From: Dactylosporangium vinaceum
Lineage (GTDB): Bacteria > Actinomycetota > Actinomycetes > Mycobacteriales > Micromonosporaceae
Assembly: GCF_019904175.1 (NCBI RefSeq)
Contig: NZ_CP061913.1
Span: forward strand, 4,278,001-4,342,000
Direction of reading: 5' to 3'
Length of the DNA: 64,000 bases
In this document: in pieces, positions 16,871 through 26,200 of the stretch
Numbering within the stretch: the first letter of the stretch is position 1
Layout of the letters: each line of letters opens with the position of its first letter
Position numbers and translations under genes: made by a program
The notes under the pieces: generated by a model
The model's database searches: none
Told to the model about the DNA's origin: nothing
Seen by the model: the letters and a program-made list of their open reading frames with translations, nothing else

Positions 16871-18703
16871 ATGGCCGATGTCCGGGCCGCGTCTGATGCG
16901 GGTGAGGGTGACCTCGCCTTGCTTCGGGCGTATGAGCCGGTGATCCGGTACACGGCAGGAGAGCTGTTCCTGCCGACCGCAGTCGGTGCCTACGTGGGTC
17001 GGGCCACCCTGTGGCGACGGCGCCAAGGTGGACGATCCGACGAGTGCCTGGCGAAGGTGGGTGAGCTGACGCTGGAGCGGCTGGCCGCAGCAGGGAGTCG
17101 GTTCGGCGGGGATGCCCTGTACCTTCGGCTGGTCGACCGCCCGCTGCGCGGTGCCGACTACCGGCGGTGGCGTCGTGACGCGGCGCAGCCGGCGTTCCGA
17201 CCGAGTAGCCGCTTCGCCGCCGTCGGGCTGTTCGCGCGGCTCGTCGATGCCGGACTCCGGGTGTCGCTGCTGCTGCGTGGCACGGTGCCGGGCGGCACCC
17301 GGGCCGCGGCGCACCACCTGTATGCCGCGCACATGCAGGACGAGACGCATCCCTACTACGCGAGGGTATTCCGCGACGGCGGCTACATCGCACTGCAGTA
17401 CTGGTACTTCTACCCGATGAACGACTGGCGCTCCACGTTCAGCGGCATCAACGACCACGAGGCCGACTGGGAACAAGTGACGATCTTCCTCGCGGAGACC
17501 TTCGATGGCTTGTTGTGTCCCACATGGGTGGCGTTCTCGGCCCACGACGAGGTCGGCGACGACCGGCGTCGGCGGTGGGATGATCCGGACATCGAATTCG
17601 TCGGCGCGCATCCGGTGGTCTATGCGGGGGCCGGATCGCACGCCGGCGCGTACCTGCCCGGCGAGTACGTGACAACTGTGGCCCCGACCTGGCTGAACGG
17701 TCTGCGGGCCAGATCGCGGCAGGTGAGCCGGGCGCTGCTGCCCTGGACCGGGGACGCACCGCAGACGAGCGCCGGGCTCCCGTTCATCGACTACCACCGC
17801 GGCGACGGCGTGGGCATCGGGGTCGGCGAGTGCCGCGCCTGGCATCCGGTACTCATCGACGACGACACGCCGTGGGTCCGCAACTATCGCGGGTTGTGGG
17901 GGCTGGACACGCGGGACCATTTCGGAGGCGAACGGGCGCCGGCCGGCCCCCGTTACGAGCGAGACGGAGCGGTCCGGTCGGGGTGGGCGAATCCTGTAGT
18001 GTGGGCCGGCCTCGACGACGAGTACCCGACCGTTGAGCACGGCGCTGCGCTGCTGCAGCGTCGCGCGAGCCGGCTGCGACAGCGCCTGGCGGAGCTCGCC
18101 GTCGAGGTCGACGACCGCCGTCAGGCGGCGCGTGCATCCCGTGCCGGCAACCGGGCCAGGGCGGCGTTCGCGGGCAACGCCGGCACCGAGAAGTCCCGCC
18201 GCGGCCGGTCCGGCCCACACCGGGACGGCACCGAGGCCCTCGCCCGGCTGCGGGCCGAGCAGGCCGCCGTCCGCGAGGAGCTCGACGCTATCCGCCACGC
18301 GGGCACCCAGCCGCCCGTCGATCCTCCCCATGCGCATCTGCGCTGCCGGGCTCTTCCGCTCACCGCCGACACCCCACGCCAGCGGTTCCTGGCAATCTGG
18401 TCGGCAGCGTCAGTGTCGATCCTGCTTGCCGGGACCGCGCTCGTCGTGATCAGCCCACCGGTCGGCCTTCTCTGGTCCTCCGCCGGCCTCATCACGATCA
18501 TGCTCGCAATCGAGGCGGCCGCCCGCGGCCGGCTGGTACGGTTCACCGCAACCATGGCCGCGGTCGGCGTTATCGTCTTCGCCGTCCTGAGCGCCGTCGA
18601 GGTCGTCGTCCGCAACTGGCGAGCCGGTGCGGCCGCCGTGCTGATCCTCGCCGCAGGTGCGTTGCTCGTCGCCAACCTCCGTACCTGGATGACCAACCGT
18701 TGA
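16871..18703 (+). CDS. Vps62-domain protein with C-terminal membrane helices
   Basis: A 610-residue protein with a Vps62-like domain (about 20-390): YWYFYPMNDWRS, NDHEADWEQVTIFL, and YAGAGSHAGAYLPGEY are its core motifs, and ERAPAGPRYERDG with W-A-N-P closes it. Next comes a charged, Arg-rich probable coiled coil (about 395-480), then three or four hydrophobic helices (about 512-602). No signal peptide precedes the domain. Vps62 is named for a yeast vacuolar-sorting mutant; its biochemical activity is not established, and I do not assign one. The anchor suggests a membrane-attached protein. The ATG follows a GGAAGGGGC ribosome site. Confidence 0.7.
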   Translation: MADVRAASDAGEGDLALLRAYEPVIRYTAGELFLPTAVGAYVGRATLWRRRQGGRSDECLAKVGELTLERLAAAGSRFGGDALYLRLVDRPLRGADYRRWRRDAAQPAFRPSSRFAAVGLFARLVDAGLRVSLLLRGTVPGGTRAAAHHLYAAHMQDETHPYYARVFRDGGYIALQYWYFYPMNDWRSTFSGINDHEADWEQVTIFLAETFDGLLCPTWVAFSAHDEVGDDRRRRWDDPDIEFVGAHPVVYAGAGSHAGAYLPGEYVTTVAPTWLNGLRARSRQVSRALLPWTGDAPQTSAGLPFIDYHRGDGVGIGVGECRAWHPVLIDDDTPWVRNYRGLWGLDTRDHFGGERAPAGPRYERDGAVRSGWANPVVWAGLDDEYPTVEHGAALLQRRASRLRQRLAELAVEVDDRRQAARASRAGNRARAAFAGNAGTEKSRRGRSGPHRDGTEALARLRAEQAAVREELDAIRHAGTQPPVDPPHAHLRCRALPLTADTPRQRFLAIWSAASVSILLAGTALVVISPPVGLLWSSAGLITIMLAIEAAARGRLVRFTATMAAVGVIVFAVLSAVEVVVRNWRAGAAAVLILAAGALLVANLRTWMTNR

Positions 18704-18787
18704 GGCAGATCAGCGAGCACACCATTGTCATGCGCACATGTTCGAACCCATACGCGCGATGGTAGGTCGGCGACAGCGGCTGAAGAT

Positions 18788-18817
18788 GCCGCCGGTGGTC
18801 GTTCGACCACCGGCGGC
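18788..18817. terminator. Hairpin between convergent genes
   Basis: A perfect 13-bp stem (arms GCCGCCGGTGGTC and GACCACCGGCGGC) with a GTTC tetraloop, placed between the Vps62-domain gene and the convergent deacetylase stop at 18826. There is no U tract, as is usual in actinomycetes; it may serve both genes. Confidence 0.75.
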
Positions 18818-18825
18818 ACGGCGGG

Positions 18826-19938
18826 TCAGTTGAGGCTGAATCGTTGGTTGGCCTGGCCGTTGCAGTCGTAGAGCTGGATCTGCTGGCCGTTGCCGGTGCC
18901 CCAGACGTCGAGGCACCGGCCGGACTGCACGCCGGAGATGGTGCCGTTGCTGTTGACGTTCCACTGCTGGTTGGCCTGGCCGTTGCAGCTGTAGATCTGC
19001 ACGGCCGCGCCGTTGCCGGAGCCGGCCGCGTCCAGGCACGTGGTGCCGTACACGGTCAGCTGCCGGCTCGACGTGAGGGTCCACTGCTGGTTCGTCCCGC
19101 CGTGGCAGTCGTACAGCTGCACGCGGGTGCCGTTGGTAGCCGAGGAGTTCGGCACGTCGACGCACCGGCCCGACTGCGCGCCGACGATGCGCTTGGCACC
19201 GGACGGCGGGGGCGTCGAGGCCGGCGCCGAGACCGGCGGCGGGCTGGTCGGGGTGGTGCCGTCGGGGGCGACCGCCCGGCCCGTCTGCGGCGAGATCATG
19301 CCCGCGCACAGGTTGCGTGCGGCGAGGCCCTGGGCGATGCGCGGGATGGCGGCGACTGTGTTGGCGGGCCAGTCGTGCATGAGGATGATCTGGCCGTTGG
19401 TGAGCCGGGCGTTGGCCTGGACGATCGCGTCCACGCTGGCGTTGTTCCAGTCCTGCGAGTCGACGTCCCAGATGATCTGGGTCAGGCCGTAGCGTGACAG
19501 GACCGACTGCAGGGTCGAGTTGGTCTCCCCGTACGGCGGGCGGAAGAGCTTCGGAGTGCCGCCGCCGGCGTTGGCGATGGCCTGCTGGGTGCGCGAGACC
19601 TCCGAGTCGATCTGCGCCTGGCTCTGCTGGGTCAGGTGCGGGTGGGTGTAGCTGTGGTTGCCGACCCACATGCCGGCGTCGACCTGTGCGCGGACCTGCG
19701 CCGGGTACTGTGCGGCGTACTGGCCCTCGTTGAACATCGTGGCCCGCAGCCCGTTCTGGCGCAGCGTGTTGAGCAGGTTGCCGGTGTTGGTGCCGGGCCC
19801 GTCGTCGAACGTGAGCCCGACGTACCCGTTGCAGGTCGCGGCGTTCGCCGGGGAGGCGGACCAGGCGACGACGGTGGTGATGGCCGCGGCTGTCGAGACA
19901 GCGACTGCGGTGGCGAGCAGACGGCTACGCATATTCAT
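18826..19938 (-). CDS. Secreted polysaccharide deacetylase (CE4) with ricin-type CBM13 lectin
   Basis: An extracellular metal-dependent deacetylase of chitin/acetylxylan/peptidoglycan type. Signal peptide: residues 1-33 (ends SASPANAA). CE4 domain about 35-225 with all five motifs: TFDDGP (Asp45, Asp46), HSYTHPH (metal ligands His95, His99), RPPYGE (133-138), DVDSQDW and LMHDW (His188). A Pro/Ser linker (228-247) leads to a ricin B-type CBM13 domain (250-370) with three repeats ending in QQW, QQW and QRF. I start at the ATG at 19938, preceded by GAAAGG. Two GTTTCGAAA palindromes lie 112-150 bases upstream. Confidence 0.93.
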   Translation of the reverse strand: MNMRSRLLATAVAVSTAAAITTVVAWSASPANAATCNGYVGLTFDDGPGTNTGNLLNTLRQNGLRATMFNEGQYAAQYPAQVRAQVDAGMWVGNHSYTHPHLTQQSQAQIDSEVSRTQQAIANAGGGTPKLFRPPYGETNSTLQSVLSRYGLTQIIWDVDSQDWNNASVDAIVQANARLTNGQIILMHDWPANTVAAIPRIAQGLAARNLCAGMISPQTGRAVAPDGTTPTSPPPVSAPASTPPPSGAKRIVGAQSGRCVDVPNSSATNGTRVQLYDCHGGTNQQWTLTSSRQLTVYGTTCLDAAGSGNGAAVQIYSCNGQANQQWNVNSNGTISGVQSGRCLDVWGTGNGQQIQLYDCNGQANQRFSLN

Positions 19939-20049
19939 GGTGCGCGCCTTTCTTCTGTATAGGGGCGTCATGCAACGAACCGGTTGGCGGCCGGTTTGAC
20001 AGCTGTCGATGCGGCCCCAGTATTGGGTGACCTCGGCGGCGGTGTCAAA

Positions 20050-20088
20050 GTTTCGAAACCCCAGCTCAGCCCACTGGTGTTTCGAAAA
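20050..20088. promoter_or_regulatory. Two GTTTCGAAA palindromes, candidate operator of the deacetylase
   Basis: GTTTCGAAAC (20050-20059, a perfect palindrome) and GTTTCGAAAA (20079-20088) start 29 bases apart, both embedded in longer AAAGTTTCGAAA / TTTCGAAAATT contexts. A related GTTCGAAAGTTTC occurs upstream of the GH27 gene at 47851. CGAAA-type palindromes are known from Streptomyces xylanase promoters; the link here is inference. Confidence 0.45.
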
Positions 20089-20397
20089 TTGATACTCGTC
20101 GAGCTGCGATTGTGCGTGGCATCTTCACGCTCGGCTCGGCGTGAGGAGCGGCGGTGTTCGGCCCGGGTGGCCGGATCGCGCCGTGGTGGAAGTTTCAGCG
20201 TCGGGTGGGGCGTCTGGTTAAGGCGCCCGAAACCGTTCGCGGTCGGCGCCCTCCGCGGGCTGGGGCATCGCCGGCGCGGCAGGCGTAGCGCCACGTGGGA
20301 TCGCCGCGGTTCTGAAGCGGGGCACGGGTCGAGCCGGCGGCTGAGGCCGGACGCTCACGGGACGGCTCAGCGACGCCCGTCATCTTGACGGCGAATA

Positions 20398-20411
20398 TGT
20401 GAGCGATAACA
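20398..20411. promoter_or_regulatory. LacI-family-type operator upstream of GH62
   Basis: TGTGAGCGATAACA is an imperfect palindrome with a central CG (TGTnAnCGnTnACA), typical of LacI-family sites. The 13-mer GTGAGCGATAACA recurs exactly upstream of the GH27 gene at 47773-47785. It lies 178 bases before the GH62 start. Confidence 0.6.
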
Positions 20412-20588
20412 TTCGCGAATATCTGTTTCGCCGGTGCGGCCGCCAGAGCCGATGAAGTCGAGGCTTTTCCCCGGATCAGCGAAGCCCGATGTCCCGGAAG
20501 GCTGCGCGCCGTCTTTGGCGTCCGCTCCGGACGAACCGCACAAGGTGGCGCGACGCGTCCCCTTGCACCCCGTCGCAACGGAGGATCG

Positions 20589-22037
20589 ATGCAGTTCTCT
20601 CGTCGTCGGCCATTGGTGGTGGTCGCCTGTTCGGTCGGCCTGACCGTGGCCAGTGCCACCGCAGTGCTGACCGCGAACGCCGCCCAGGCGGCCGCGGGCT
20701 GCCGCGTCGACTACGCCATCTCCAGCTCGTGGCAGGGCGGCTTCAACGCCAACGTCACGATCACCAACTACGGCGAAGCCGTCAACGGCTGGCGACTCGC
20801 CTGGTCGTTCGCCGGCGGGCAGACCGTCACGCAGCTCTGGAACGGGTCCGTGACCCAATCCGGCGCCCAGGTCACCGTCACCAATGCCGACTACAACGCC
20901 GCCATCCCGACCAACGGGAACGCGACCTTCGGGTTCAACGGGTCCTGGAGCGGCTCCAACCCGGTGCCGACGGCATTCTCCCTCAACGGCACCCCGTGCA
21001 ACGGCCCGACCGATGGCTCGCCGAGTGCACCCAGCTCCCCCGGCTCATCCAGCGCCAGCCCGAGCCGCAGCACCAGCCCAAGCGCCAGCGTCAGCCCGAG
21101 CGCGAGCACCAGCCCGAGTTCGAGCGGCACGTGCACCCTGCCGTCGTCGTACCGATGGACGTCTTCGGGCCCGCTGGCGACGCCGAAGTCGGGCTGGGTG
21201 TCACTCAAGGACTTCACCGCCGTGCCGTACAACGGCAAGCACCTGGTCTACGCCACCACCCATGACAACGGCTCCACGTACAGCTCGATGAACTTCGGCC
21301 TGTTCACCGACTGGTCGGACATGGCCTCGGCGAGCCAGAACGCCATGTCGTCCGGCGCTGTCGCACCGACACTGTTCTACTTCGCCCCGAAGAACATCTG
21401 GGTGCTGACCTACCAGTGGGGCGCGTGGCCGTTCCTCTACCGCACCTCCAGCGACCCGACGAACCCCAACGGCTGGTCCTCGCCCCAGCCGCTGTTCACC
21501 GGCAGCATCTCCGGCTCCGGCACCGGGGTCATCGATCAGACCATCATCGGCGACAGCCAGAACATGTACCTGTTCTTCGCCGGCGACAACGGCAAGATCT
21601 ATCGCGCGTCGATGCCGATCGGGAACTTCCCCGGCAACTTCGGCACCAGCTACACCACGATCATGAGCGACACCCAGGCCAACCTGTTCGAAGCGGTCCA
21701 GGTCTACAAGGTCCAGGGCCAGAACCAGTACCTGATGATCGTCGAGGCGATGGGCAGTCGCGGCCGCTACTTCCGCTCGTTCACCTCCTCCAGCCTGAGC
21801 GGCTCGTGGACTCCCAACGCCGCCACCGAGAGCAACCCCTTCGCCGGCAAGGCCAACAGCGGCGCCACCTGGACCAACGACATCAGCCACGGTGACCTGG
21901 TCCGCGCCACCGCCGACCAGACCATGACCGTCGACCCGTGCCACCTGCAACTGCTCTACCAGGGCTATGCCCCGGGCAGCTACCCGGACTACGGCAAACT
22001 GCCCTACCGGCCAGGCCTGCTCACCCTGCAGCGCTGA
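20589..22037 (+). CDS. Secreted GH62 alpha-L-arabinofuranosidase with N-terminal CBM2
   Basis: It removes arabinose side chains from arabinoxylan outside the cell. Layout of the 482 residues: signal peptide 1-36 (ends ANAAQAAA), CBM2 cellulose/xylan-binding module 38-137 bounded by Cys38 and Cys137, a Ser/Pro-rich linker 138-180, and a GH62 catalytic domain 181-482 starting LPSSYRWTSSGPLATPKSG with the family blocks VSLKDFTAVPYNGKHLVYATT, MSSGAVAPTLFYFAPKNIW split around the active site, and GVIDQTIIGD (each a conserved GH62 segment). The N-terminal CBM is joined upstream rather than downstream, as in the GH43 gene at 49674. A lac-like operator lies upstream and a strong hairpin downstream. 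Confidence 0.94.
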   Translation: MQFSRRRPLVVVACSVGLTVASATAVLTANAAQAAAGCRVDYAISSSWQGGFNANVTITNYGEAVNGWRLAWSFAGGQTVTQLWNGSVTQSGAQVTVTNADYNAAIPTNGNATFGFNGSWSGSNPVPTAFSLNGTPCNGPTDGSPSAPSSPGSSSASPSRSTSPSASVSPSASTSPSSSGTCTLPSSYRWTSSGPLATPKSGWVSLKDFTAVPYNGKHLVYATTHDNGSTYSSMNFGLFTDWSDMASASQNAMSSGAVAPTLFYFAPKNIWVLTYQWGAWPFLYRTSSDPTNPNGWSSPQPLFTGSISGSGTGVIDQTIIGDSQNMYLFFAGDNGKIYRASMPIGNFPGNFGTSYTTIMSDTQANLFEAVQVYKVQGQNQYLMIVEAMGSRGRYFRSFTSSSLSGSWTPNAATESNPFAGKANSGATWTNDISHGDLVRATADQTMTVDPCHLQLLYQGYAPGSYPDYGKLPYRPGLLTLQR

Positions 22038-22055
22038 CGACGCCGTCATTGCCGA

Positions 22056-22086
22056 GGCCGCAGGCGATGAACGATCGCCTGCGGCC
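22056..22086 (+). terminator. Terminator hairpin after GH62
   Basis: A perfect 13-bp stem (GGCCGCAGGCGAT / ATCGCCTGCGGCC) with loop GAACG, 18 bases after the GH62 stop and 38 bases before the TPR gene start, separating the two transcription units. Confidence 0.75.
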
Positions 22087-22123
22087 CGGCGACCGGATCG
22101 ATGAACGGCACTATGCTGGCACC

Positions 22124-23233
22124 ATGGGGGACGCGGTGACGGGCGAGGTGCCGGGAGAGGGTATGTCCTACCGGATCGAGGTGGGGCGGGCGCCGGGGGA
22201 GGTGCCACAGATCGACGTCGAGCTCACGCTGACACCCGCCGGGCGGGCCCGGATCGTCGCGCATCACCTCCAGCGCACGCTCGGGGTGACACACCCCGAT
22301 ACGCTCGAGGCGATCGACGAGCTGGCCGGGCTCCTCTGGGCCGAGGGCAGTCTCGAGGAGGCGCTGCGGCTGTACCGCGAGGTGCTGGCCGGCCGGCGGG
22401 TGACGCTCGGGCCGGAGCATCCGGAGACCTTGCGCACCGGGCACGAACTGGCCTCGAGCCTGCTGACCGTGGACCTGCCCGACGAGGCCGCGTCGTTGCA
22501 CAGGGACGTGCTGCAGCGCCGCACGGCCACGCTCGGTCCCCGGCATCCGGAGACGCTGCACAGCGCGTCGGGGCTGGCCAGGACACTGCTCGAGCTCGGG
22601 GACCTGCCGGAGGCCGAACGGCTGGCCCGGCAGACCCTGCGGGATCGCTCGGCGGTGCTCGGCGACACGCACCACGACACCCTGGCCAGCCGGCTTCTGC
22701 TGGCGGCGGTCGCGAGCGCGAGCGGCGACCTCGCCGGGGCCGAGGCGCTGTACCGGGCCACCGCCGCCGACGCGGAGCGTGGGTCGCCGGCGACCGCCGG
22801 GGTCGCGCTCACTGCCCGGTTCAACCATGCCGTCCTGCTGTGCCGTCTGGGTGACGCGGCGGCGGCGATAGCGGCGTTCCCGGCGGTGCTCGACGGCTAC
22901 ACCGCCCGGTTCGGCCCCGGCCACGTCGAGACACTGCAGGCGCGCGGGACGTTCGCCGCGGTTCTGCATGAGGTGGGGCGTCACGCCGAGGCGATCCGCG
23001 AGCTGCGGGCGGTCCTCGACGGCCTGGAGCCGATCTTCGGCGCCGATCACCCTGAGGCGCTGGCGACGCGGGAGAACCTGGCGGCGATCCTGTTCAACAC
23101 CGGGCGGCGGGACGAGGCCGAACAGGAATGCCGGGCCGTCCTGGCCGGCTGGGAGCGGGCCCGCGGGCCCGGCGATCCGCGGACCCGGCAGGCGCGCGAG
23201 CAGTTGCGGCTGGTGCGATCGAGCGGCCGGTGA
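22124..23233 (+). CDS. Tetratricopeptide-repeat protein (kinesin-light-chain-type repeats)
   Basis: A 369-residue soluble protein built of 42-residue TPR_10/12-type repeats, recognisable by the recurring GPEHPETL / GVTHPDTLEAIDEL / GPRHPETLHSASGL / GDTHHDTLASRLL turns and A-L-Y-R-E-V-L helices, seven or so units over residues 45-365. Such arrays are usually the sensor or scaffold part of NB-ARC or CHAT signalling proteins. Here the repeats are encoded alone, with only a short N-terminal region. The ATG at 22124 is used; an ATG at 22163 has a better ribosome site (GGGAGAGG) and is a real alternative. It converges with the CHAT gene with 9 bases between the stops. Confidence 0.8.
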   Translation: MGDAVTGEVPGEGMSYRIEVGRAPGEVPQIDVELTLTPAGRARIVAHHLQRTLGVTHPDTLEAIDELAGLLWAEGSLEEALRLYREVLAGRRVTLGPEHPETLRTGHELASSLLTVDLPDEAASLHRDVLQRRTATLGPRHPETLHSASGLARTLLELGDLPEAERLARQTLRDRSAVLGDTHHDTLASRLLLAAVASASGDLAGAEALYRATAADAERGSPATAGVALTARFNHAVLLCRLGDAAAAIAAFPAVLDGYTARFGPGHVETLQARGTFAAVLHEVGRHAEAIRELRAVLDGLEPIFGADHPEALATRENLAAILFNTGRRDEAEQECRAVLAGWERARGPGDPRTRQAREQLRLVRSSGR

Positions 23234-23242
23234 TGCCGCCGG

Positions 23243-26200
23243 TCAGGGGCCGACGTGGAGGTGGGCGGCCCACAGCGACGGCAGCGCGGGAAAGCGGTCG
23301 CGGACCTGGCGCACGGCGGTGTTGAGGGCCGCGGCCGGATCGCCCGGGTGAGCCGCCAGGCCGCGGTGGAACGCGCCGGCGAGCTGAGCGCAGATCACGT
23401 CGACGACGGGCCAGAGGGTGCCGATCACGTGGCGGTACCCGGCGAACAGGAACGCGCCGGTGATGTGGACGGCCTCGTCGGCGAACTCGGGGCGAGTACG
23501 GGTGGCGGAGCAGGCCGAGAGGTAGGCCAGCTCCGCGTCGTGCAGGCGCAGCCCGGCGATGTCGGCGACGGTGAGCGGGCGCTCGGCGTGATCGTAGGTC
23601 AGGATCCGCGACCGGGACGGGTCCTGCGCGTCGACCGCCGCGTGGCACACGAAATGCGCCAGGTCCGCGTCCGGCAGCGCCGCAAGCACCCGGTCCCGGG
23701 TGGCCTGGGAGCCGTAGAGGGTCGTCGCCGCCCCCAGCACGGCTCGGACCTCGTCGGCCTCCGCGTCCGCCGACGACAGCGGCCCCGCTCCAGGGGTCTG
23801 GGCAAGCGCGACGATCAGGGGGCGGGCGGTGCGGGCCGCGACGGGCCGGTCCCGGGCCTGCTGCAGGGCGCCGACCGTCGGCGTGTACGAGGAGATGACG
23901 AGGTCCAGGACCGTTCGCCGGCCGGCGGGACCGGCCCGGTCGCGGTGATACCCGGCGGCGTGCAGCGGCAGGAAGGCCAGCACGCCCTGTGGGCACCACC
24001 AGATCCGCCGCCGCGGAAGGTTCGCCTCACCGAGCAGGCCGAGATGGTGAAGTACCGGCGCTGTGATGACGTCCCAGAGCCACTCCAGGGTTTCGGCGAT
24101 GTGCTGCTCCGCCGCGGCGACCTCGGTCATGGTCCGGGCCCGCGCACCGGCCGCGTCAACGACGGCCAGGAACGCCGCAGCCCGTTCCTGGACCTCCCGG
24201 GCCGTCACCGCGAGAGGGACGACGGCGACGGTACCGCCGGCGACGATGAGCGCATCGCAGCGGACGCTGACGTTGAGCAGTACCACCGGATCGTCTCCGG
24301 CCTGCCGCAGGAGGCTCGCGGCGCTCGGCGGCCGCAGGAACCGCGCCATCCCGGGCAGTGCGCGGACCCGGGCCAGCAGCCGCTCCCAGTCCTGCGCCCG
24401 GGCCCGCCGTTGGCGCAGGAGGCGCTCGTCGGGCTCCGCGCCCGGCGGTGGTTCGTCGTCGCTGTCGCGAAGCCGGAGGAACTGCGCGGCGAGGTCCGGC
24501 GCGGCCCGGGTGAGCCGGTCCAGATCCCCGCCCGGGATCGGCAGCTTCCGGGCGAGCAGGACCCCGCGGCCGTGCTCGAGCACCTCCAGCGCCTGCGCCG
24601 GGTCGCCGGCCTCCAGCGCATACGCGGCGGCCTCGGCAGCCAGGCCAGGGTGCCGGGCCAGGGCGAACTGCTGGTCGGTGCGGGTGAGGCTGCGGTCGGC
24701 CAGCCGGGGGAGCAGGGCCACGGCGTCACGCAGTGCCTTGGCGGCGGCCGCCCACTCGTGCCGGGTGCCGTGTACCTGGCCCAGCGTGATGCCCGCGGCG
24801 AGCTGTTCGGACATGGCGGCGGTCGGGGACGACGCGGCGGCGCGAGCGGCGTCGAGGGCCTCGTCGAGCAGCCTGCGCTCGCCGGTGAGCAGATGCAGGC
24901 GGTACAGCGCCTCGGCGTGGGCTACGAGCACGAGCACCCGGGCCGGGTGCCGCGGCGGGTAGTCGCGGATGAGGTCACGCAGCAGGTCGACGGCCTCGGT
25001 CAGGTCGTGCCGATCGCCGGTGCCCTCGAAGCGCGAGCGCAGCGCGTTGGCCAGGTCGGCGGTGATGGTGCGGTAGTGCCCGGCGTCGCCGGCGGTGCGG
25101 GCCCGCCAGTATCGCAACAGCGCCACGGCCTCGTCCACGTCGTCGGCGTCGCCGGTCAGGTCGAACCGCTGCCGCAGGACCTGGGCGGCGCTGCACAGCA
25201 GGGGCAGGCGCCGCCGCTGATCGGACGGGTCGCAGGCGTCGGCGGCCTGGCGGTACGACAGCAGGGCCTCGTCGAGGCAGGCCGGGTCGCCGGTGAGGGC
25301 GTGCTGCTGCCGCAGCGCGCCGCCGATGATGGCGAGCAGCTCCGGGAGGCTCGCCAGCTGCGCGGGGGCGCCGTCGCGCACTGCACGGGCCAGGCGCAGG
25401 CCGCGTTCGAGGTCGGCCCGGGCGCCGCTGATGGCGTATCGGGAGAGCAGGTACTGCGCGAGCTCGAGCCCGGCGTCGGATTCCAACGGCAGCCCGTCGC
25501 AGAGTTCGATTGCCTCGTCCAGGTCCGCCGGGTCCCCGCCGATGGCGTGGCGGCGGGCGAGTGTGCGGGCGAGGACCCGCGCGGCCGCGGTGTGCGGGCC
25601 GGCGCGGCCGTTGCCGGTCGCAACGGCGGTGCGGGCCAGGTCGACGGCCGCCTCGATGTCGGCGGGGTCGGCGGTCAGGCGGTGCCGGTCGCCGTACGCC
25701 TGAGCGGTGCGAATCGTCCAGATCAGCCCGGTGTAGCTGTCGGGCGGGCGCTGTGACCGCCCGAACGCCAGCACCTGCAGGACCCGCTCCACGTCGGCCG
25801 GTGTGCCGCGGTCCAGCCGGGCGGTGCAGAGTTCGTCGAGCGCGTGCGACCACGCCGGGGCGGTGGGGCTGATGCGGGTCAGGGCGTGTTCGTAGCCGGC
25901 GATCACCTGGTCGAGAAGGTCCGGCCGTCCGGTCCGGCGGTACTCCTCGGCCGCGCCCTCGGCCCTGACGAGCGCTTCGAGTCCGGGCGGTGGCGTCGCC
26001 GCGGCGGTGGCCCGGCCGGACAGTGCGTCGCGGTATGTCGCCGCCTCAGCCCGCGCCGCGTCGTCGCCGGTGTGTTCGTGCCAGGCGGTCAGGGCGACGG
26101 CGAGGTTGTTGAGCACGACAGTCCGGTCGTCGCTCGGGTCGCCGTCGGGCAGCAGTCGTAGGGCCGCGCGGAGGTGCGCGATGGCGTCGGCCAGATCCTG

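Larger units (their letters stand above)
19939..20588. other. Divergent regulatory region between deacetylase and GH62 genes
   Basis: The 650 bases hold no gene I can support. They contain GTTTCGAAA palindromes on the deacetylase side, a lac-like operator at 20398-20411 on the GH62 side, and locally lower GC around 20395-20435 (GAATATGTGAGCG, GCGAATATCTG), likely the GH62 promoter zone. The rest is GC-rich and featureless. Confidence 0.6.

Noticed and set aside
23255..25756. An 833-codon plus-strand frame opposite the CHAT gene
   Set aside because: Composition is that of an antisense shadow, with no domain; the CHAT dyad is on the minus strand.
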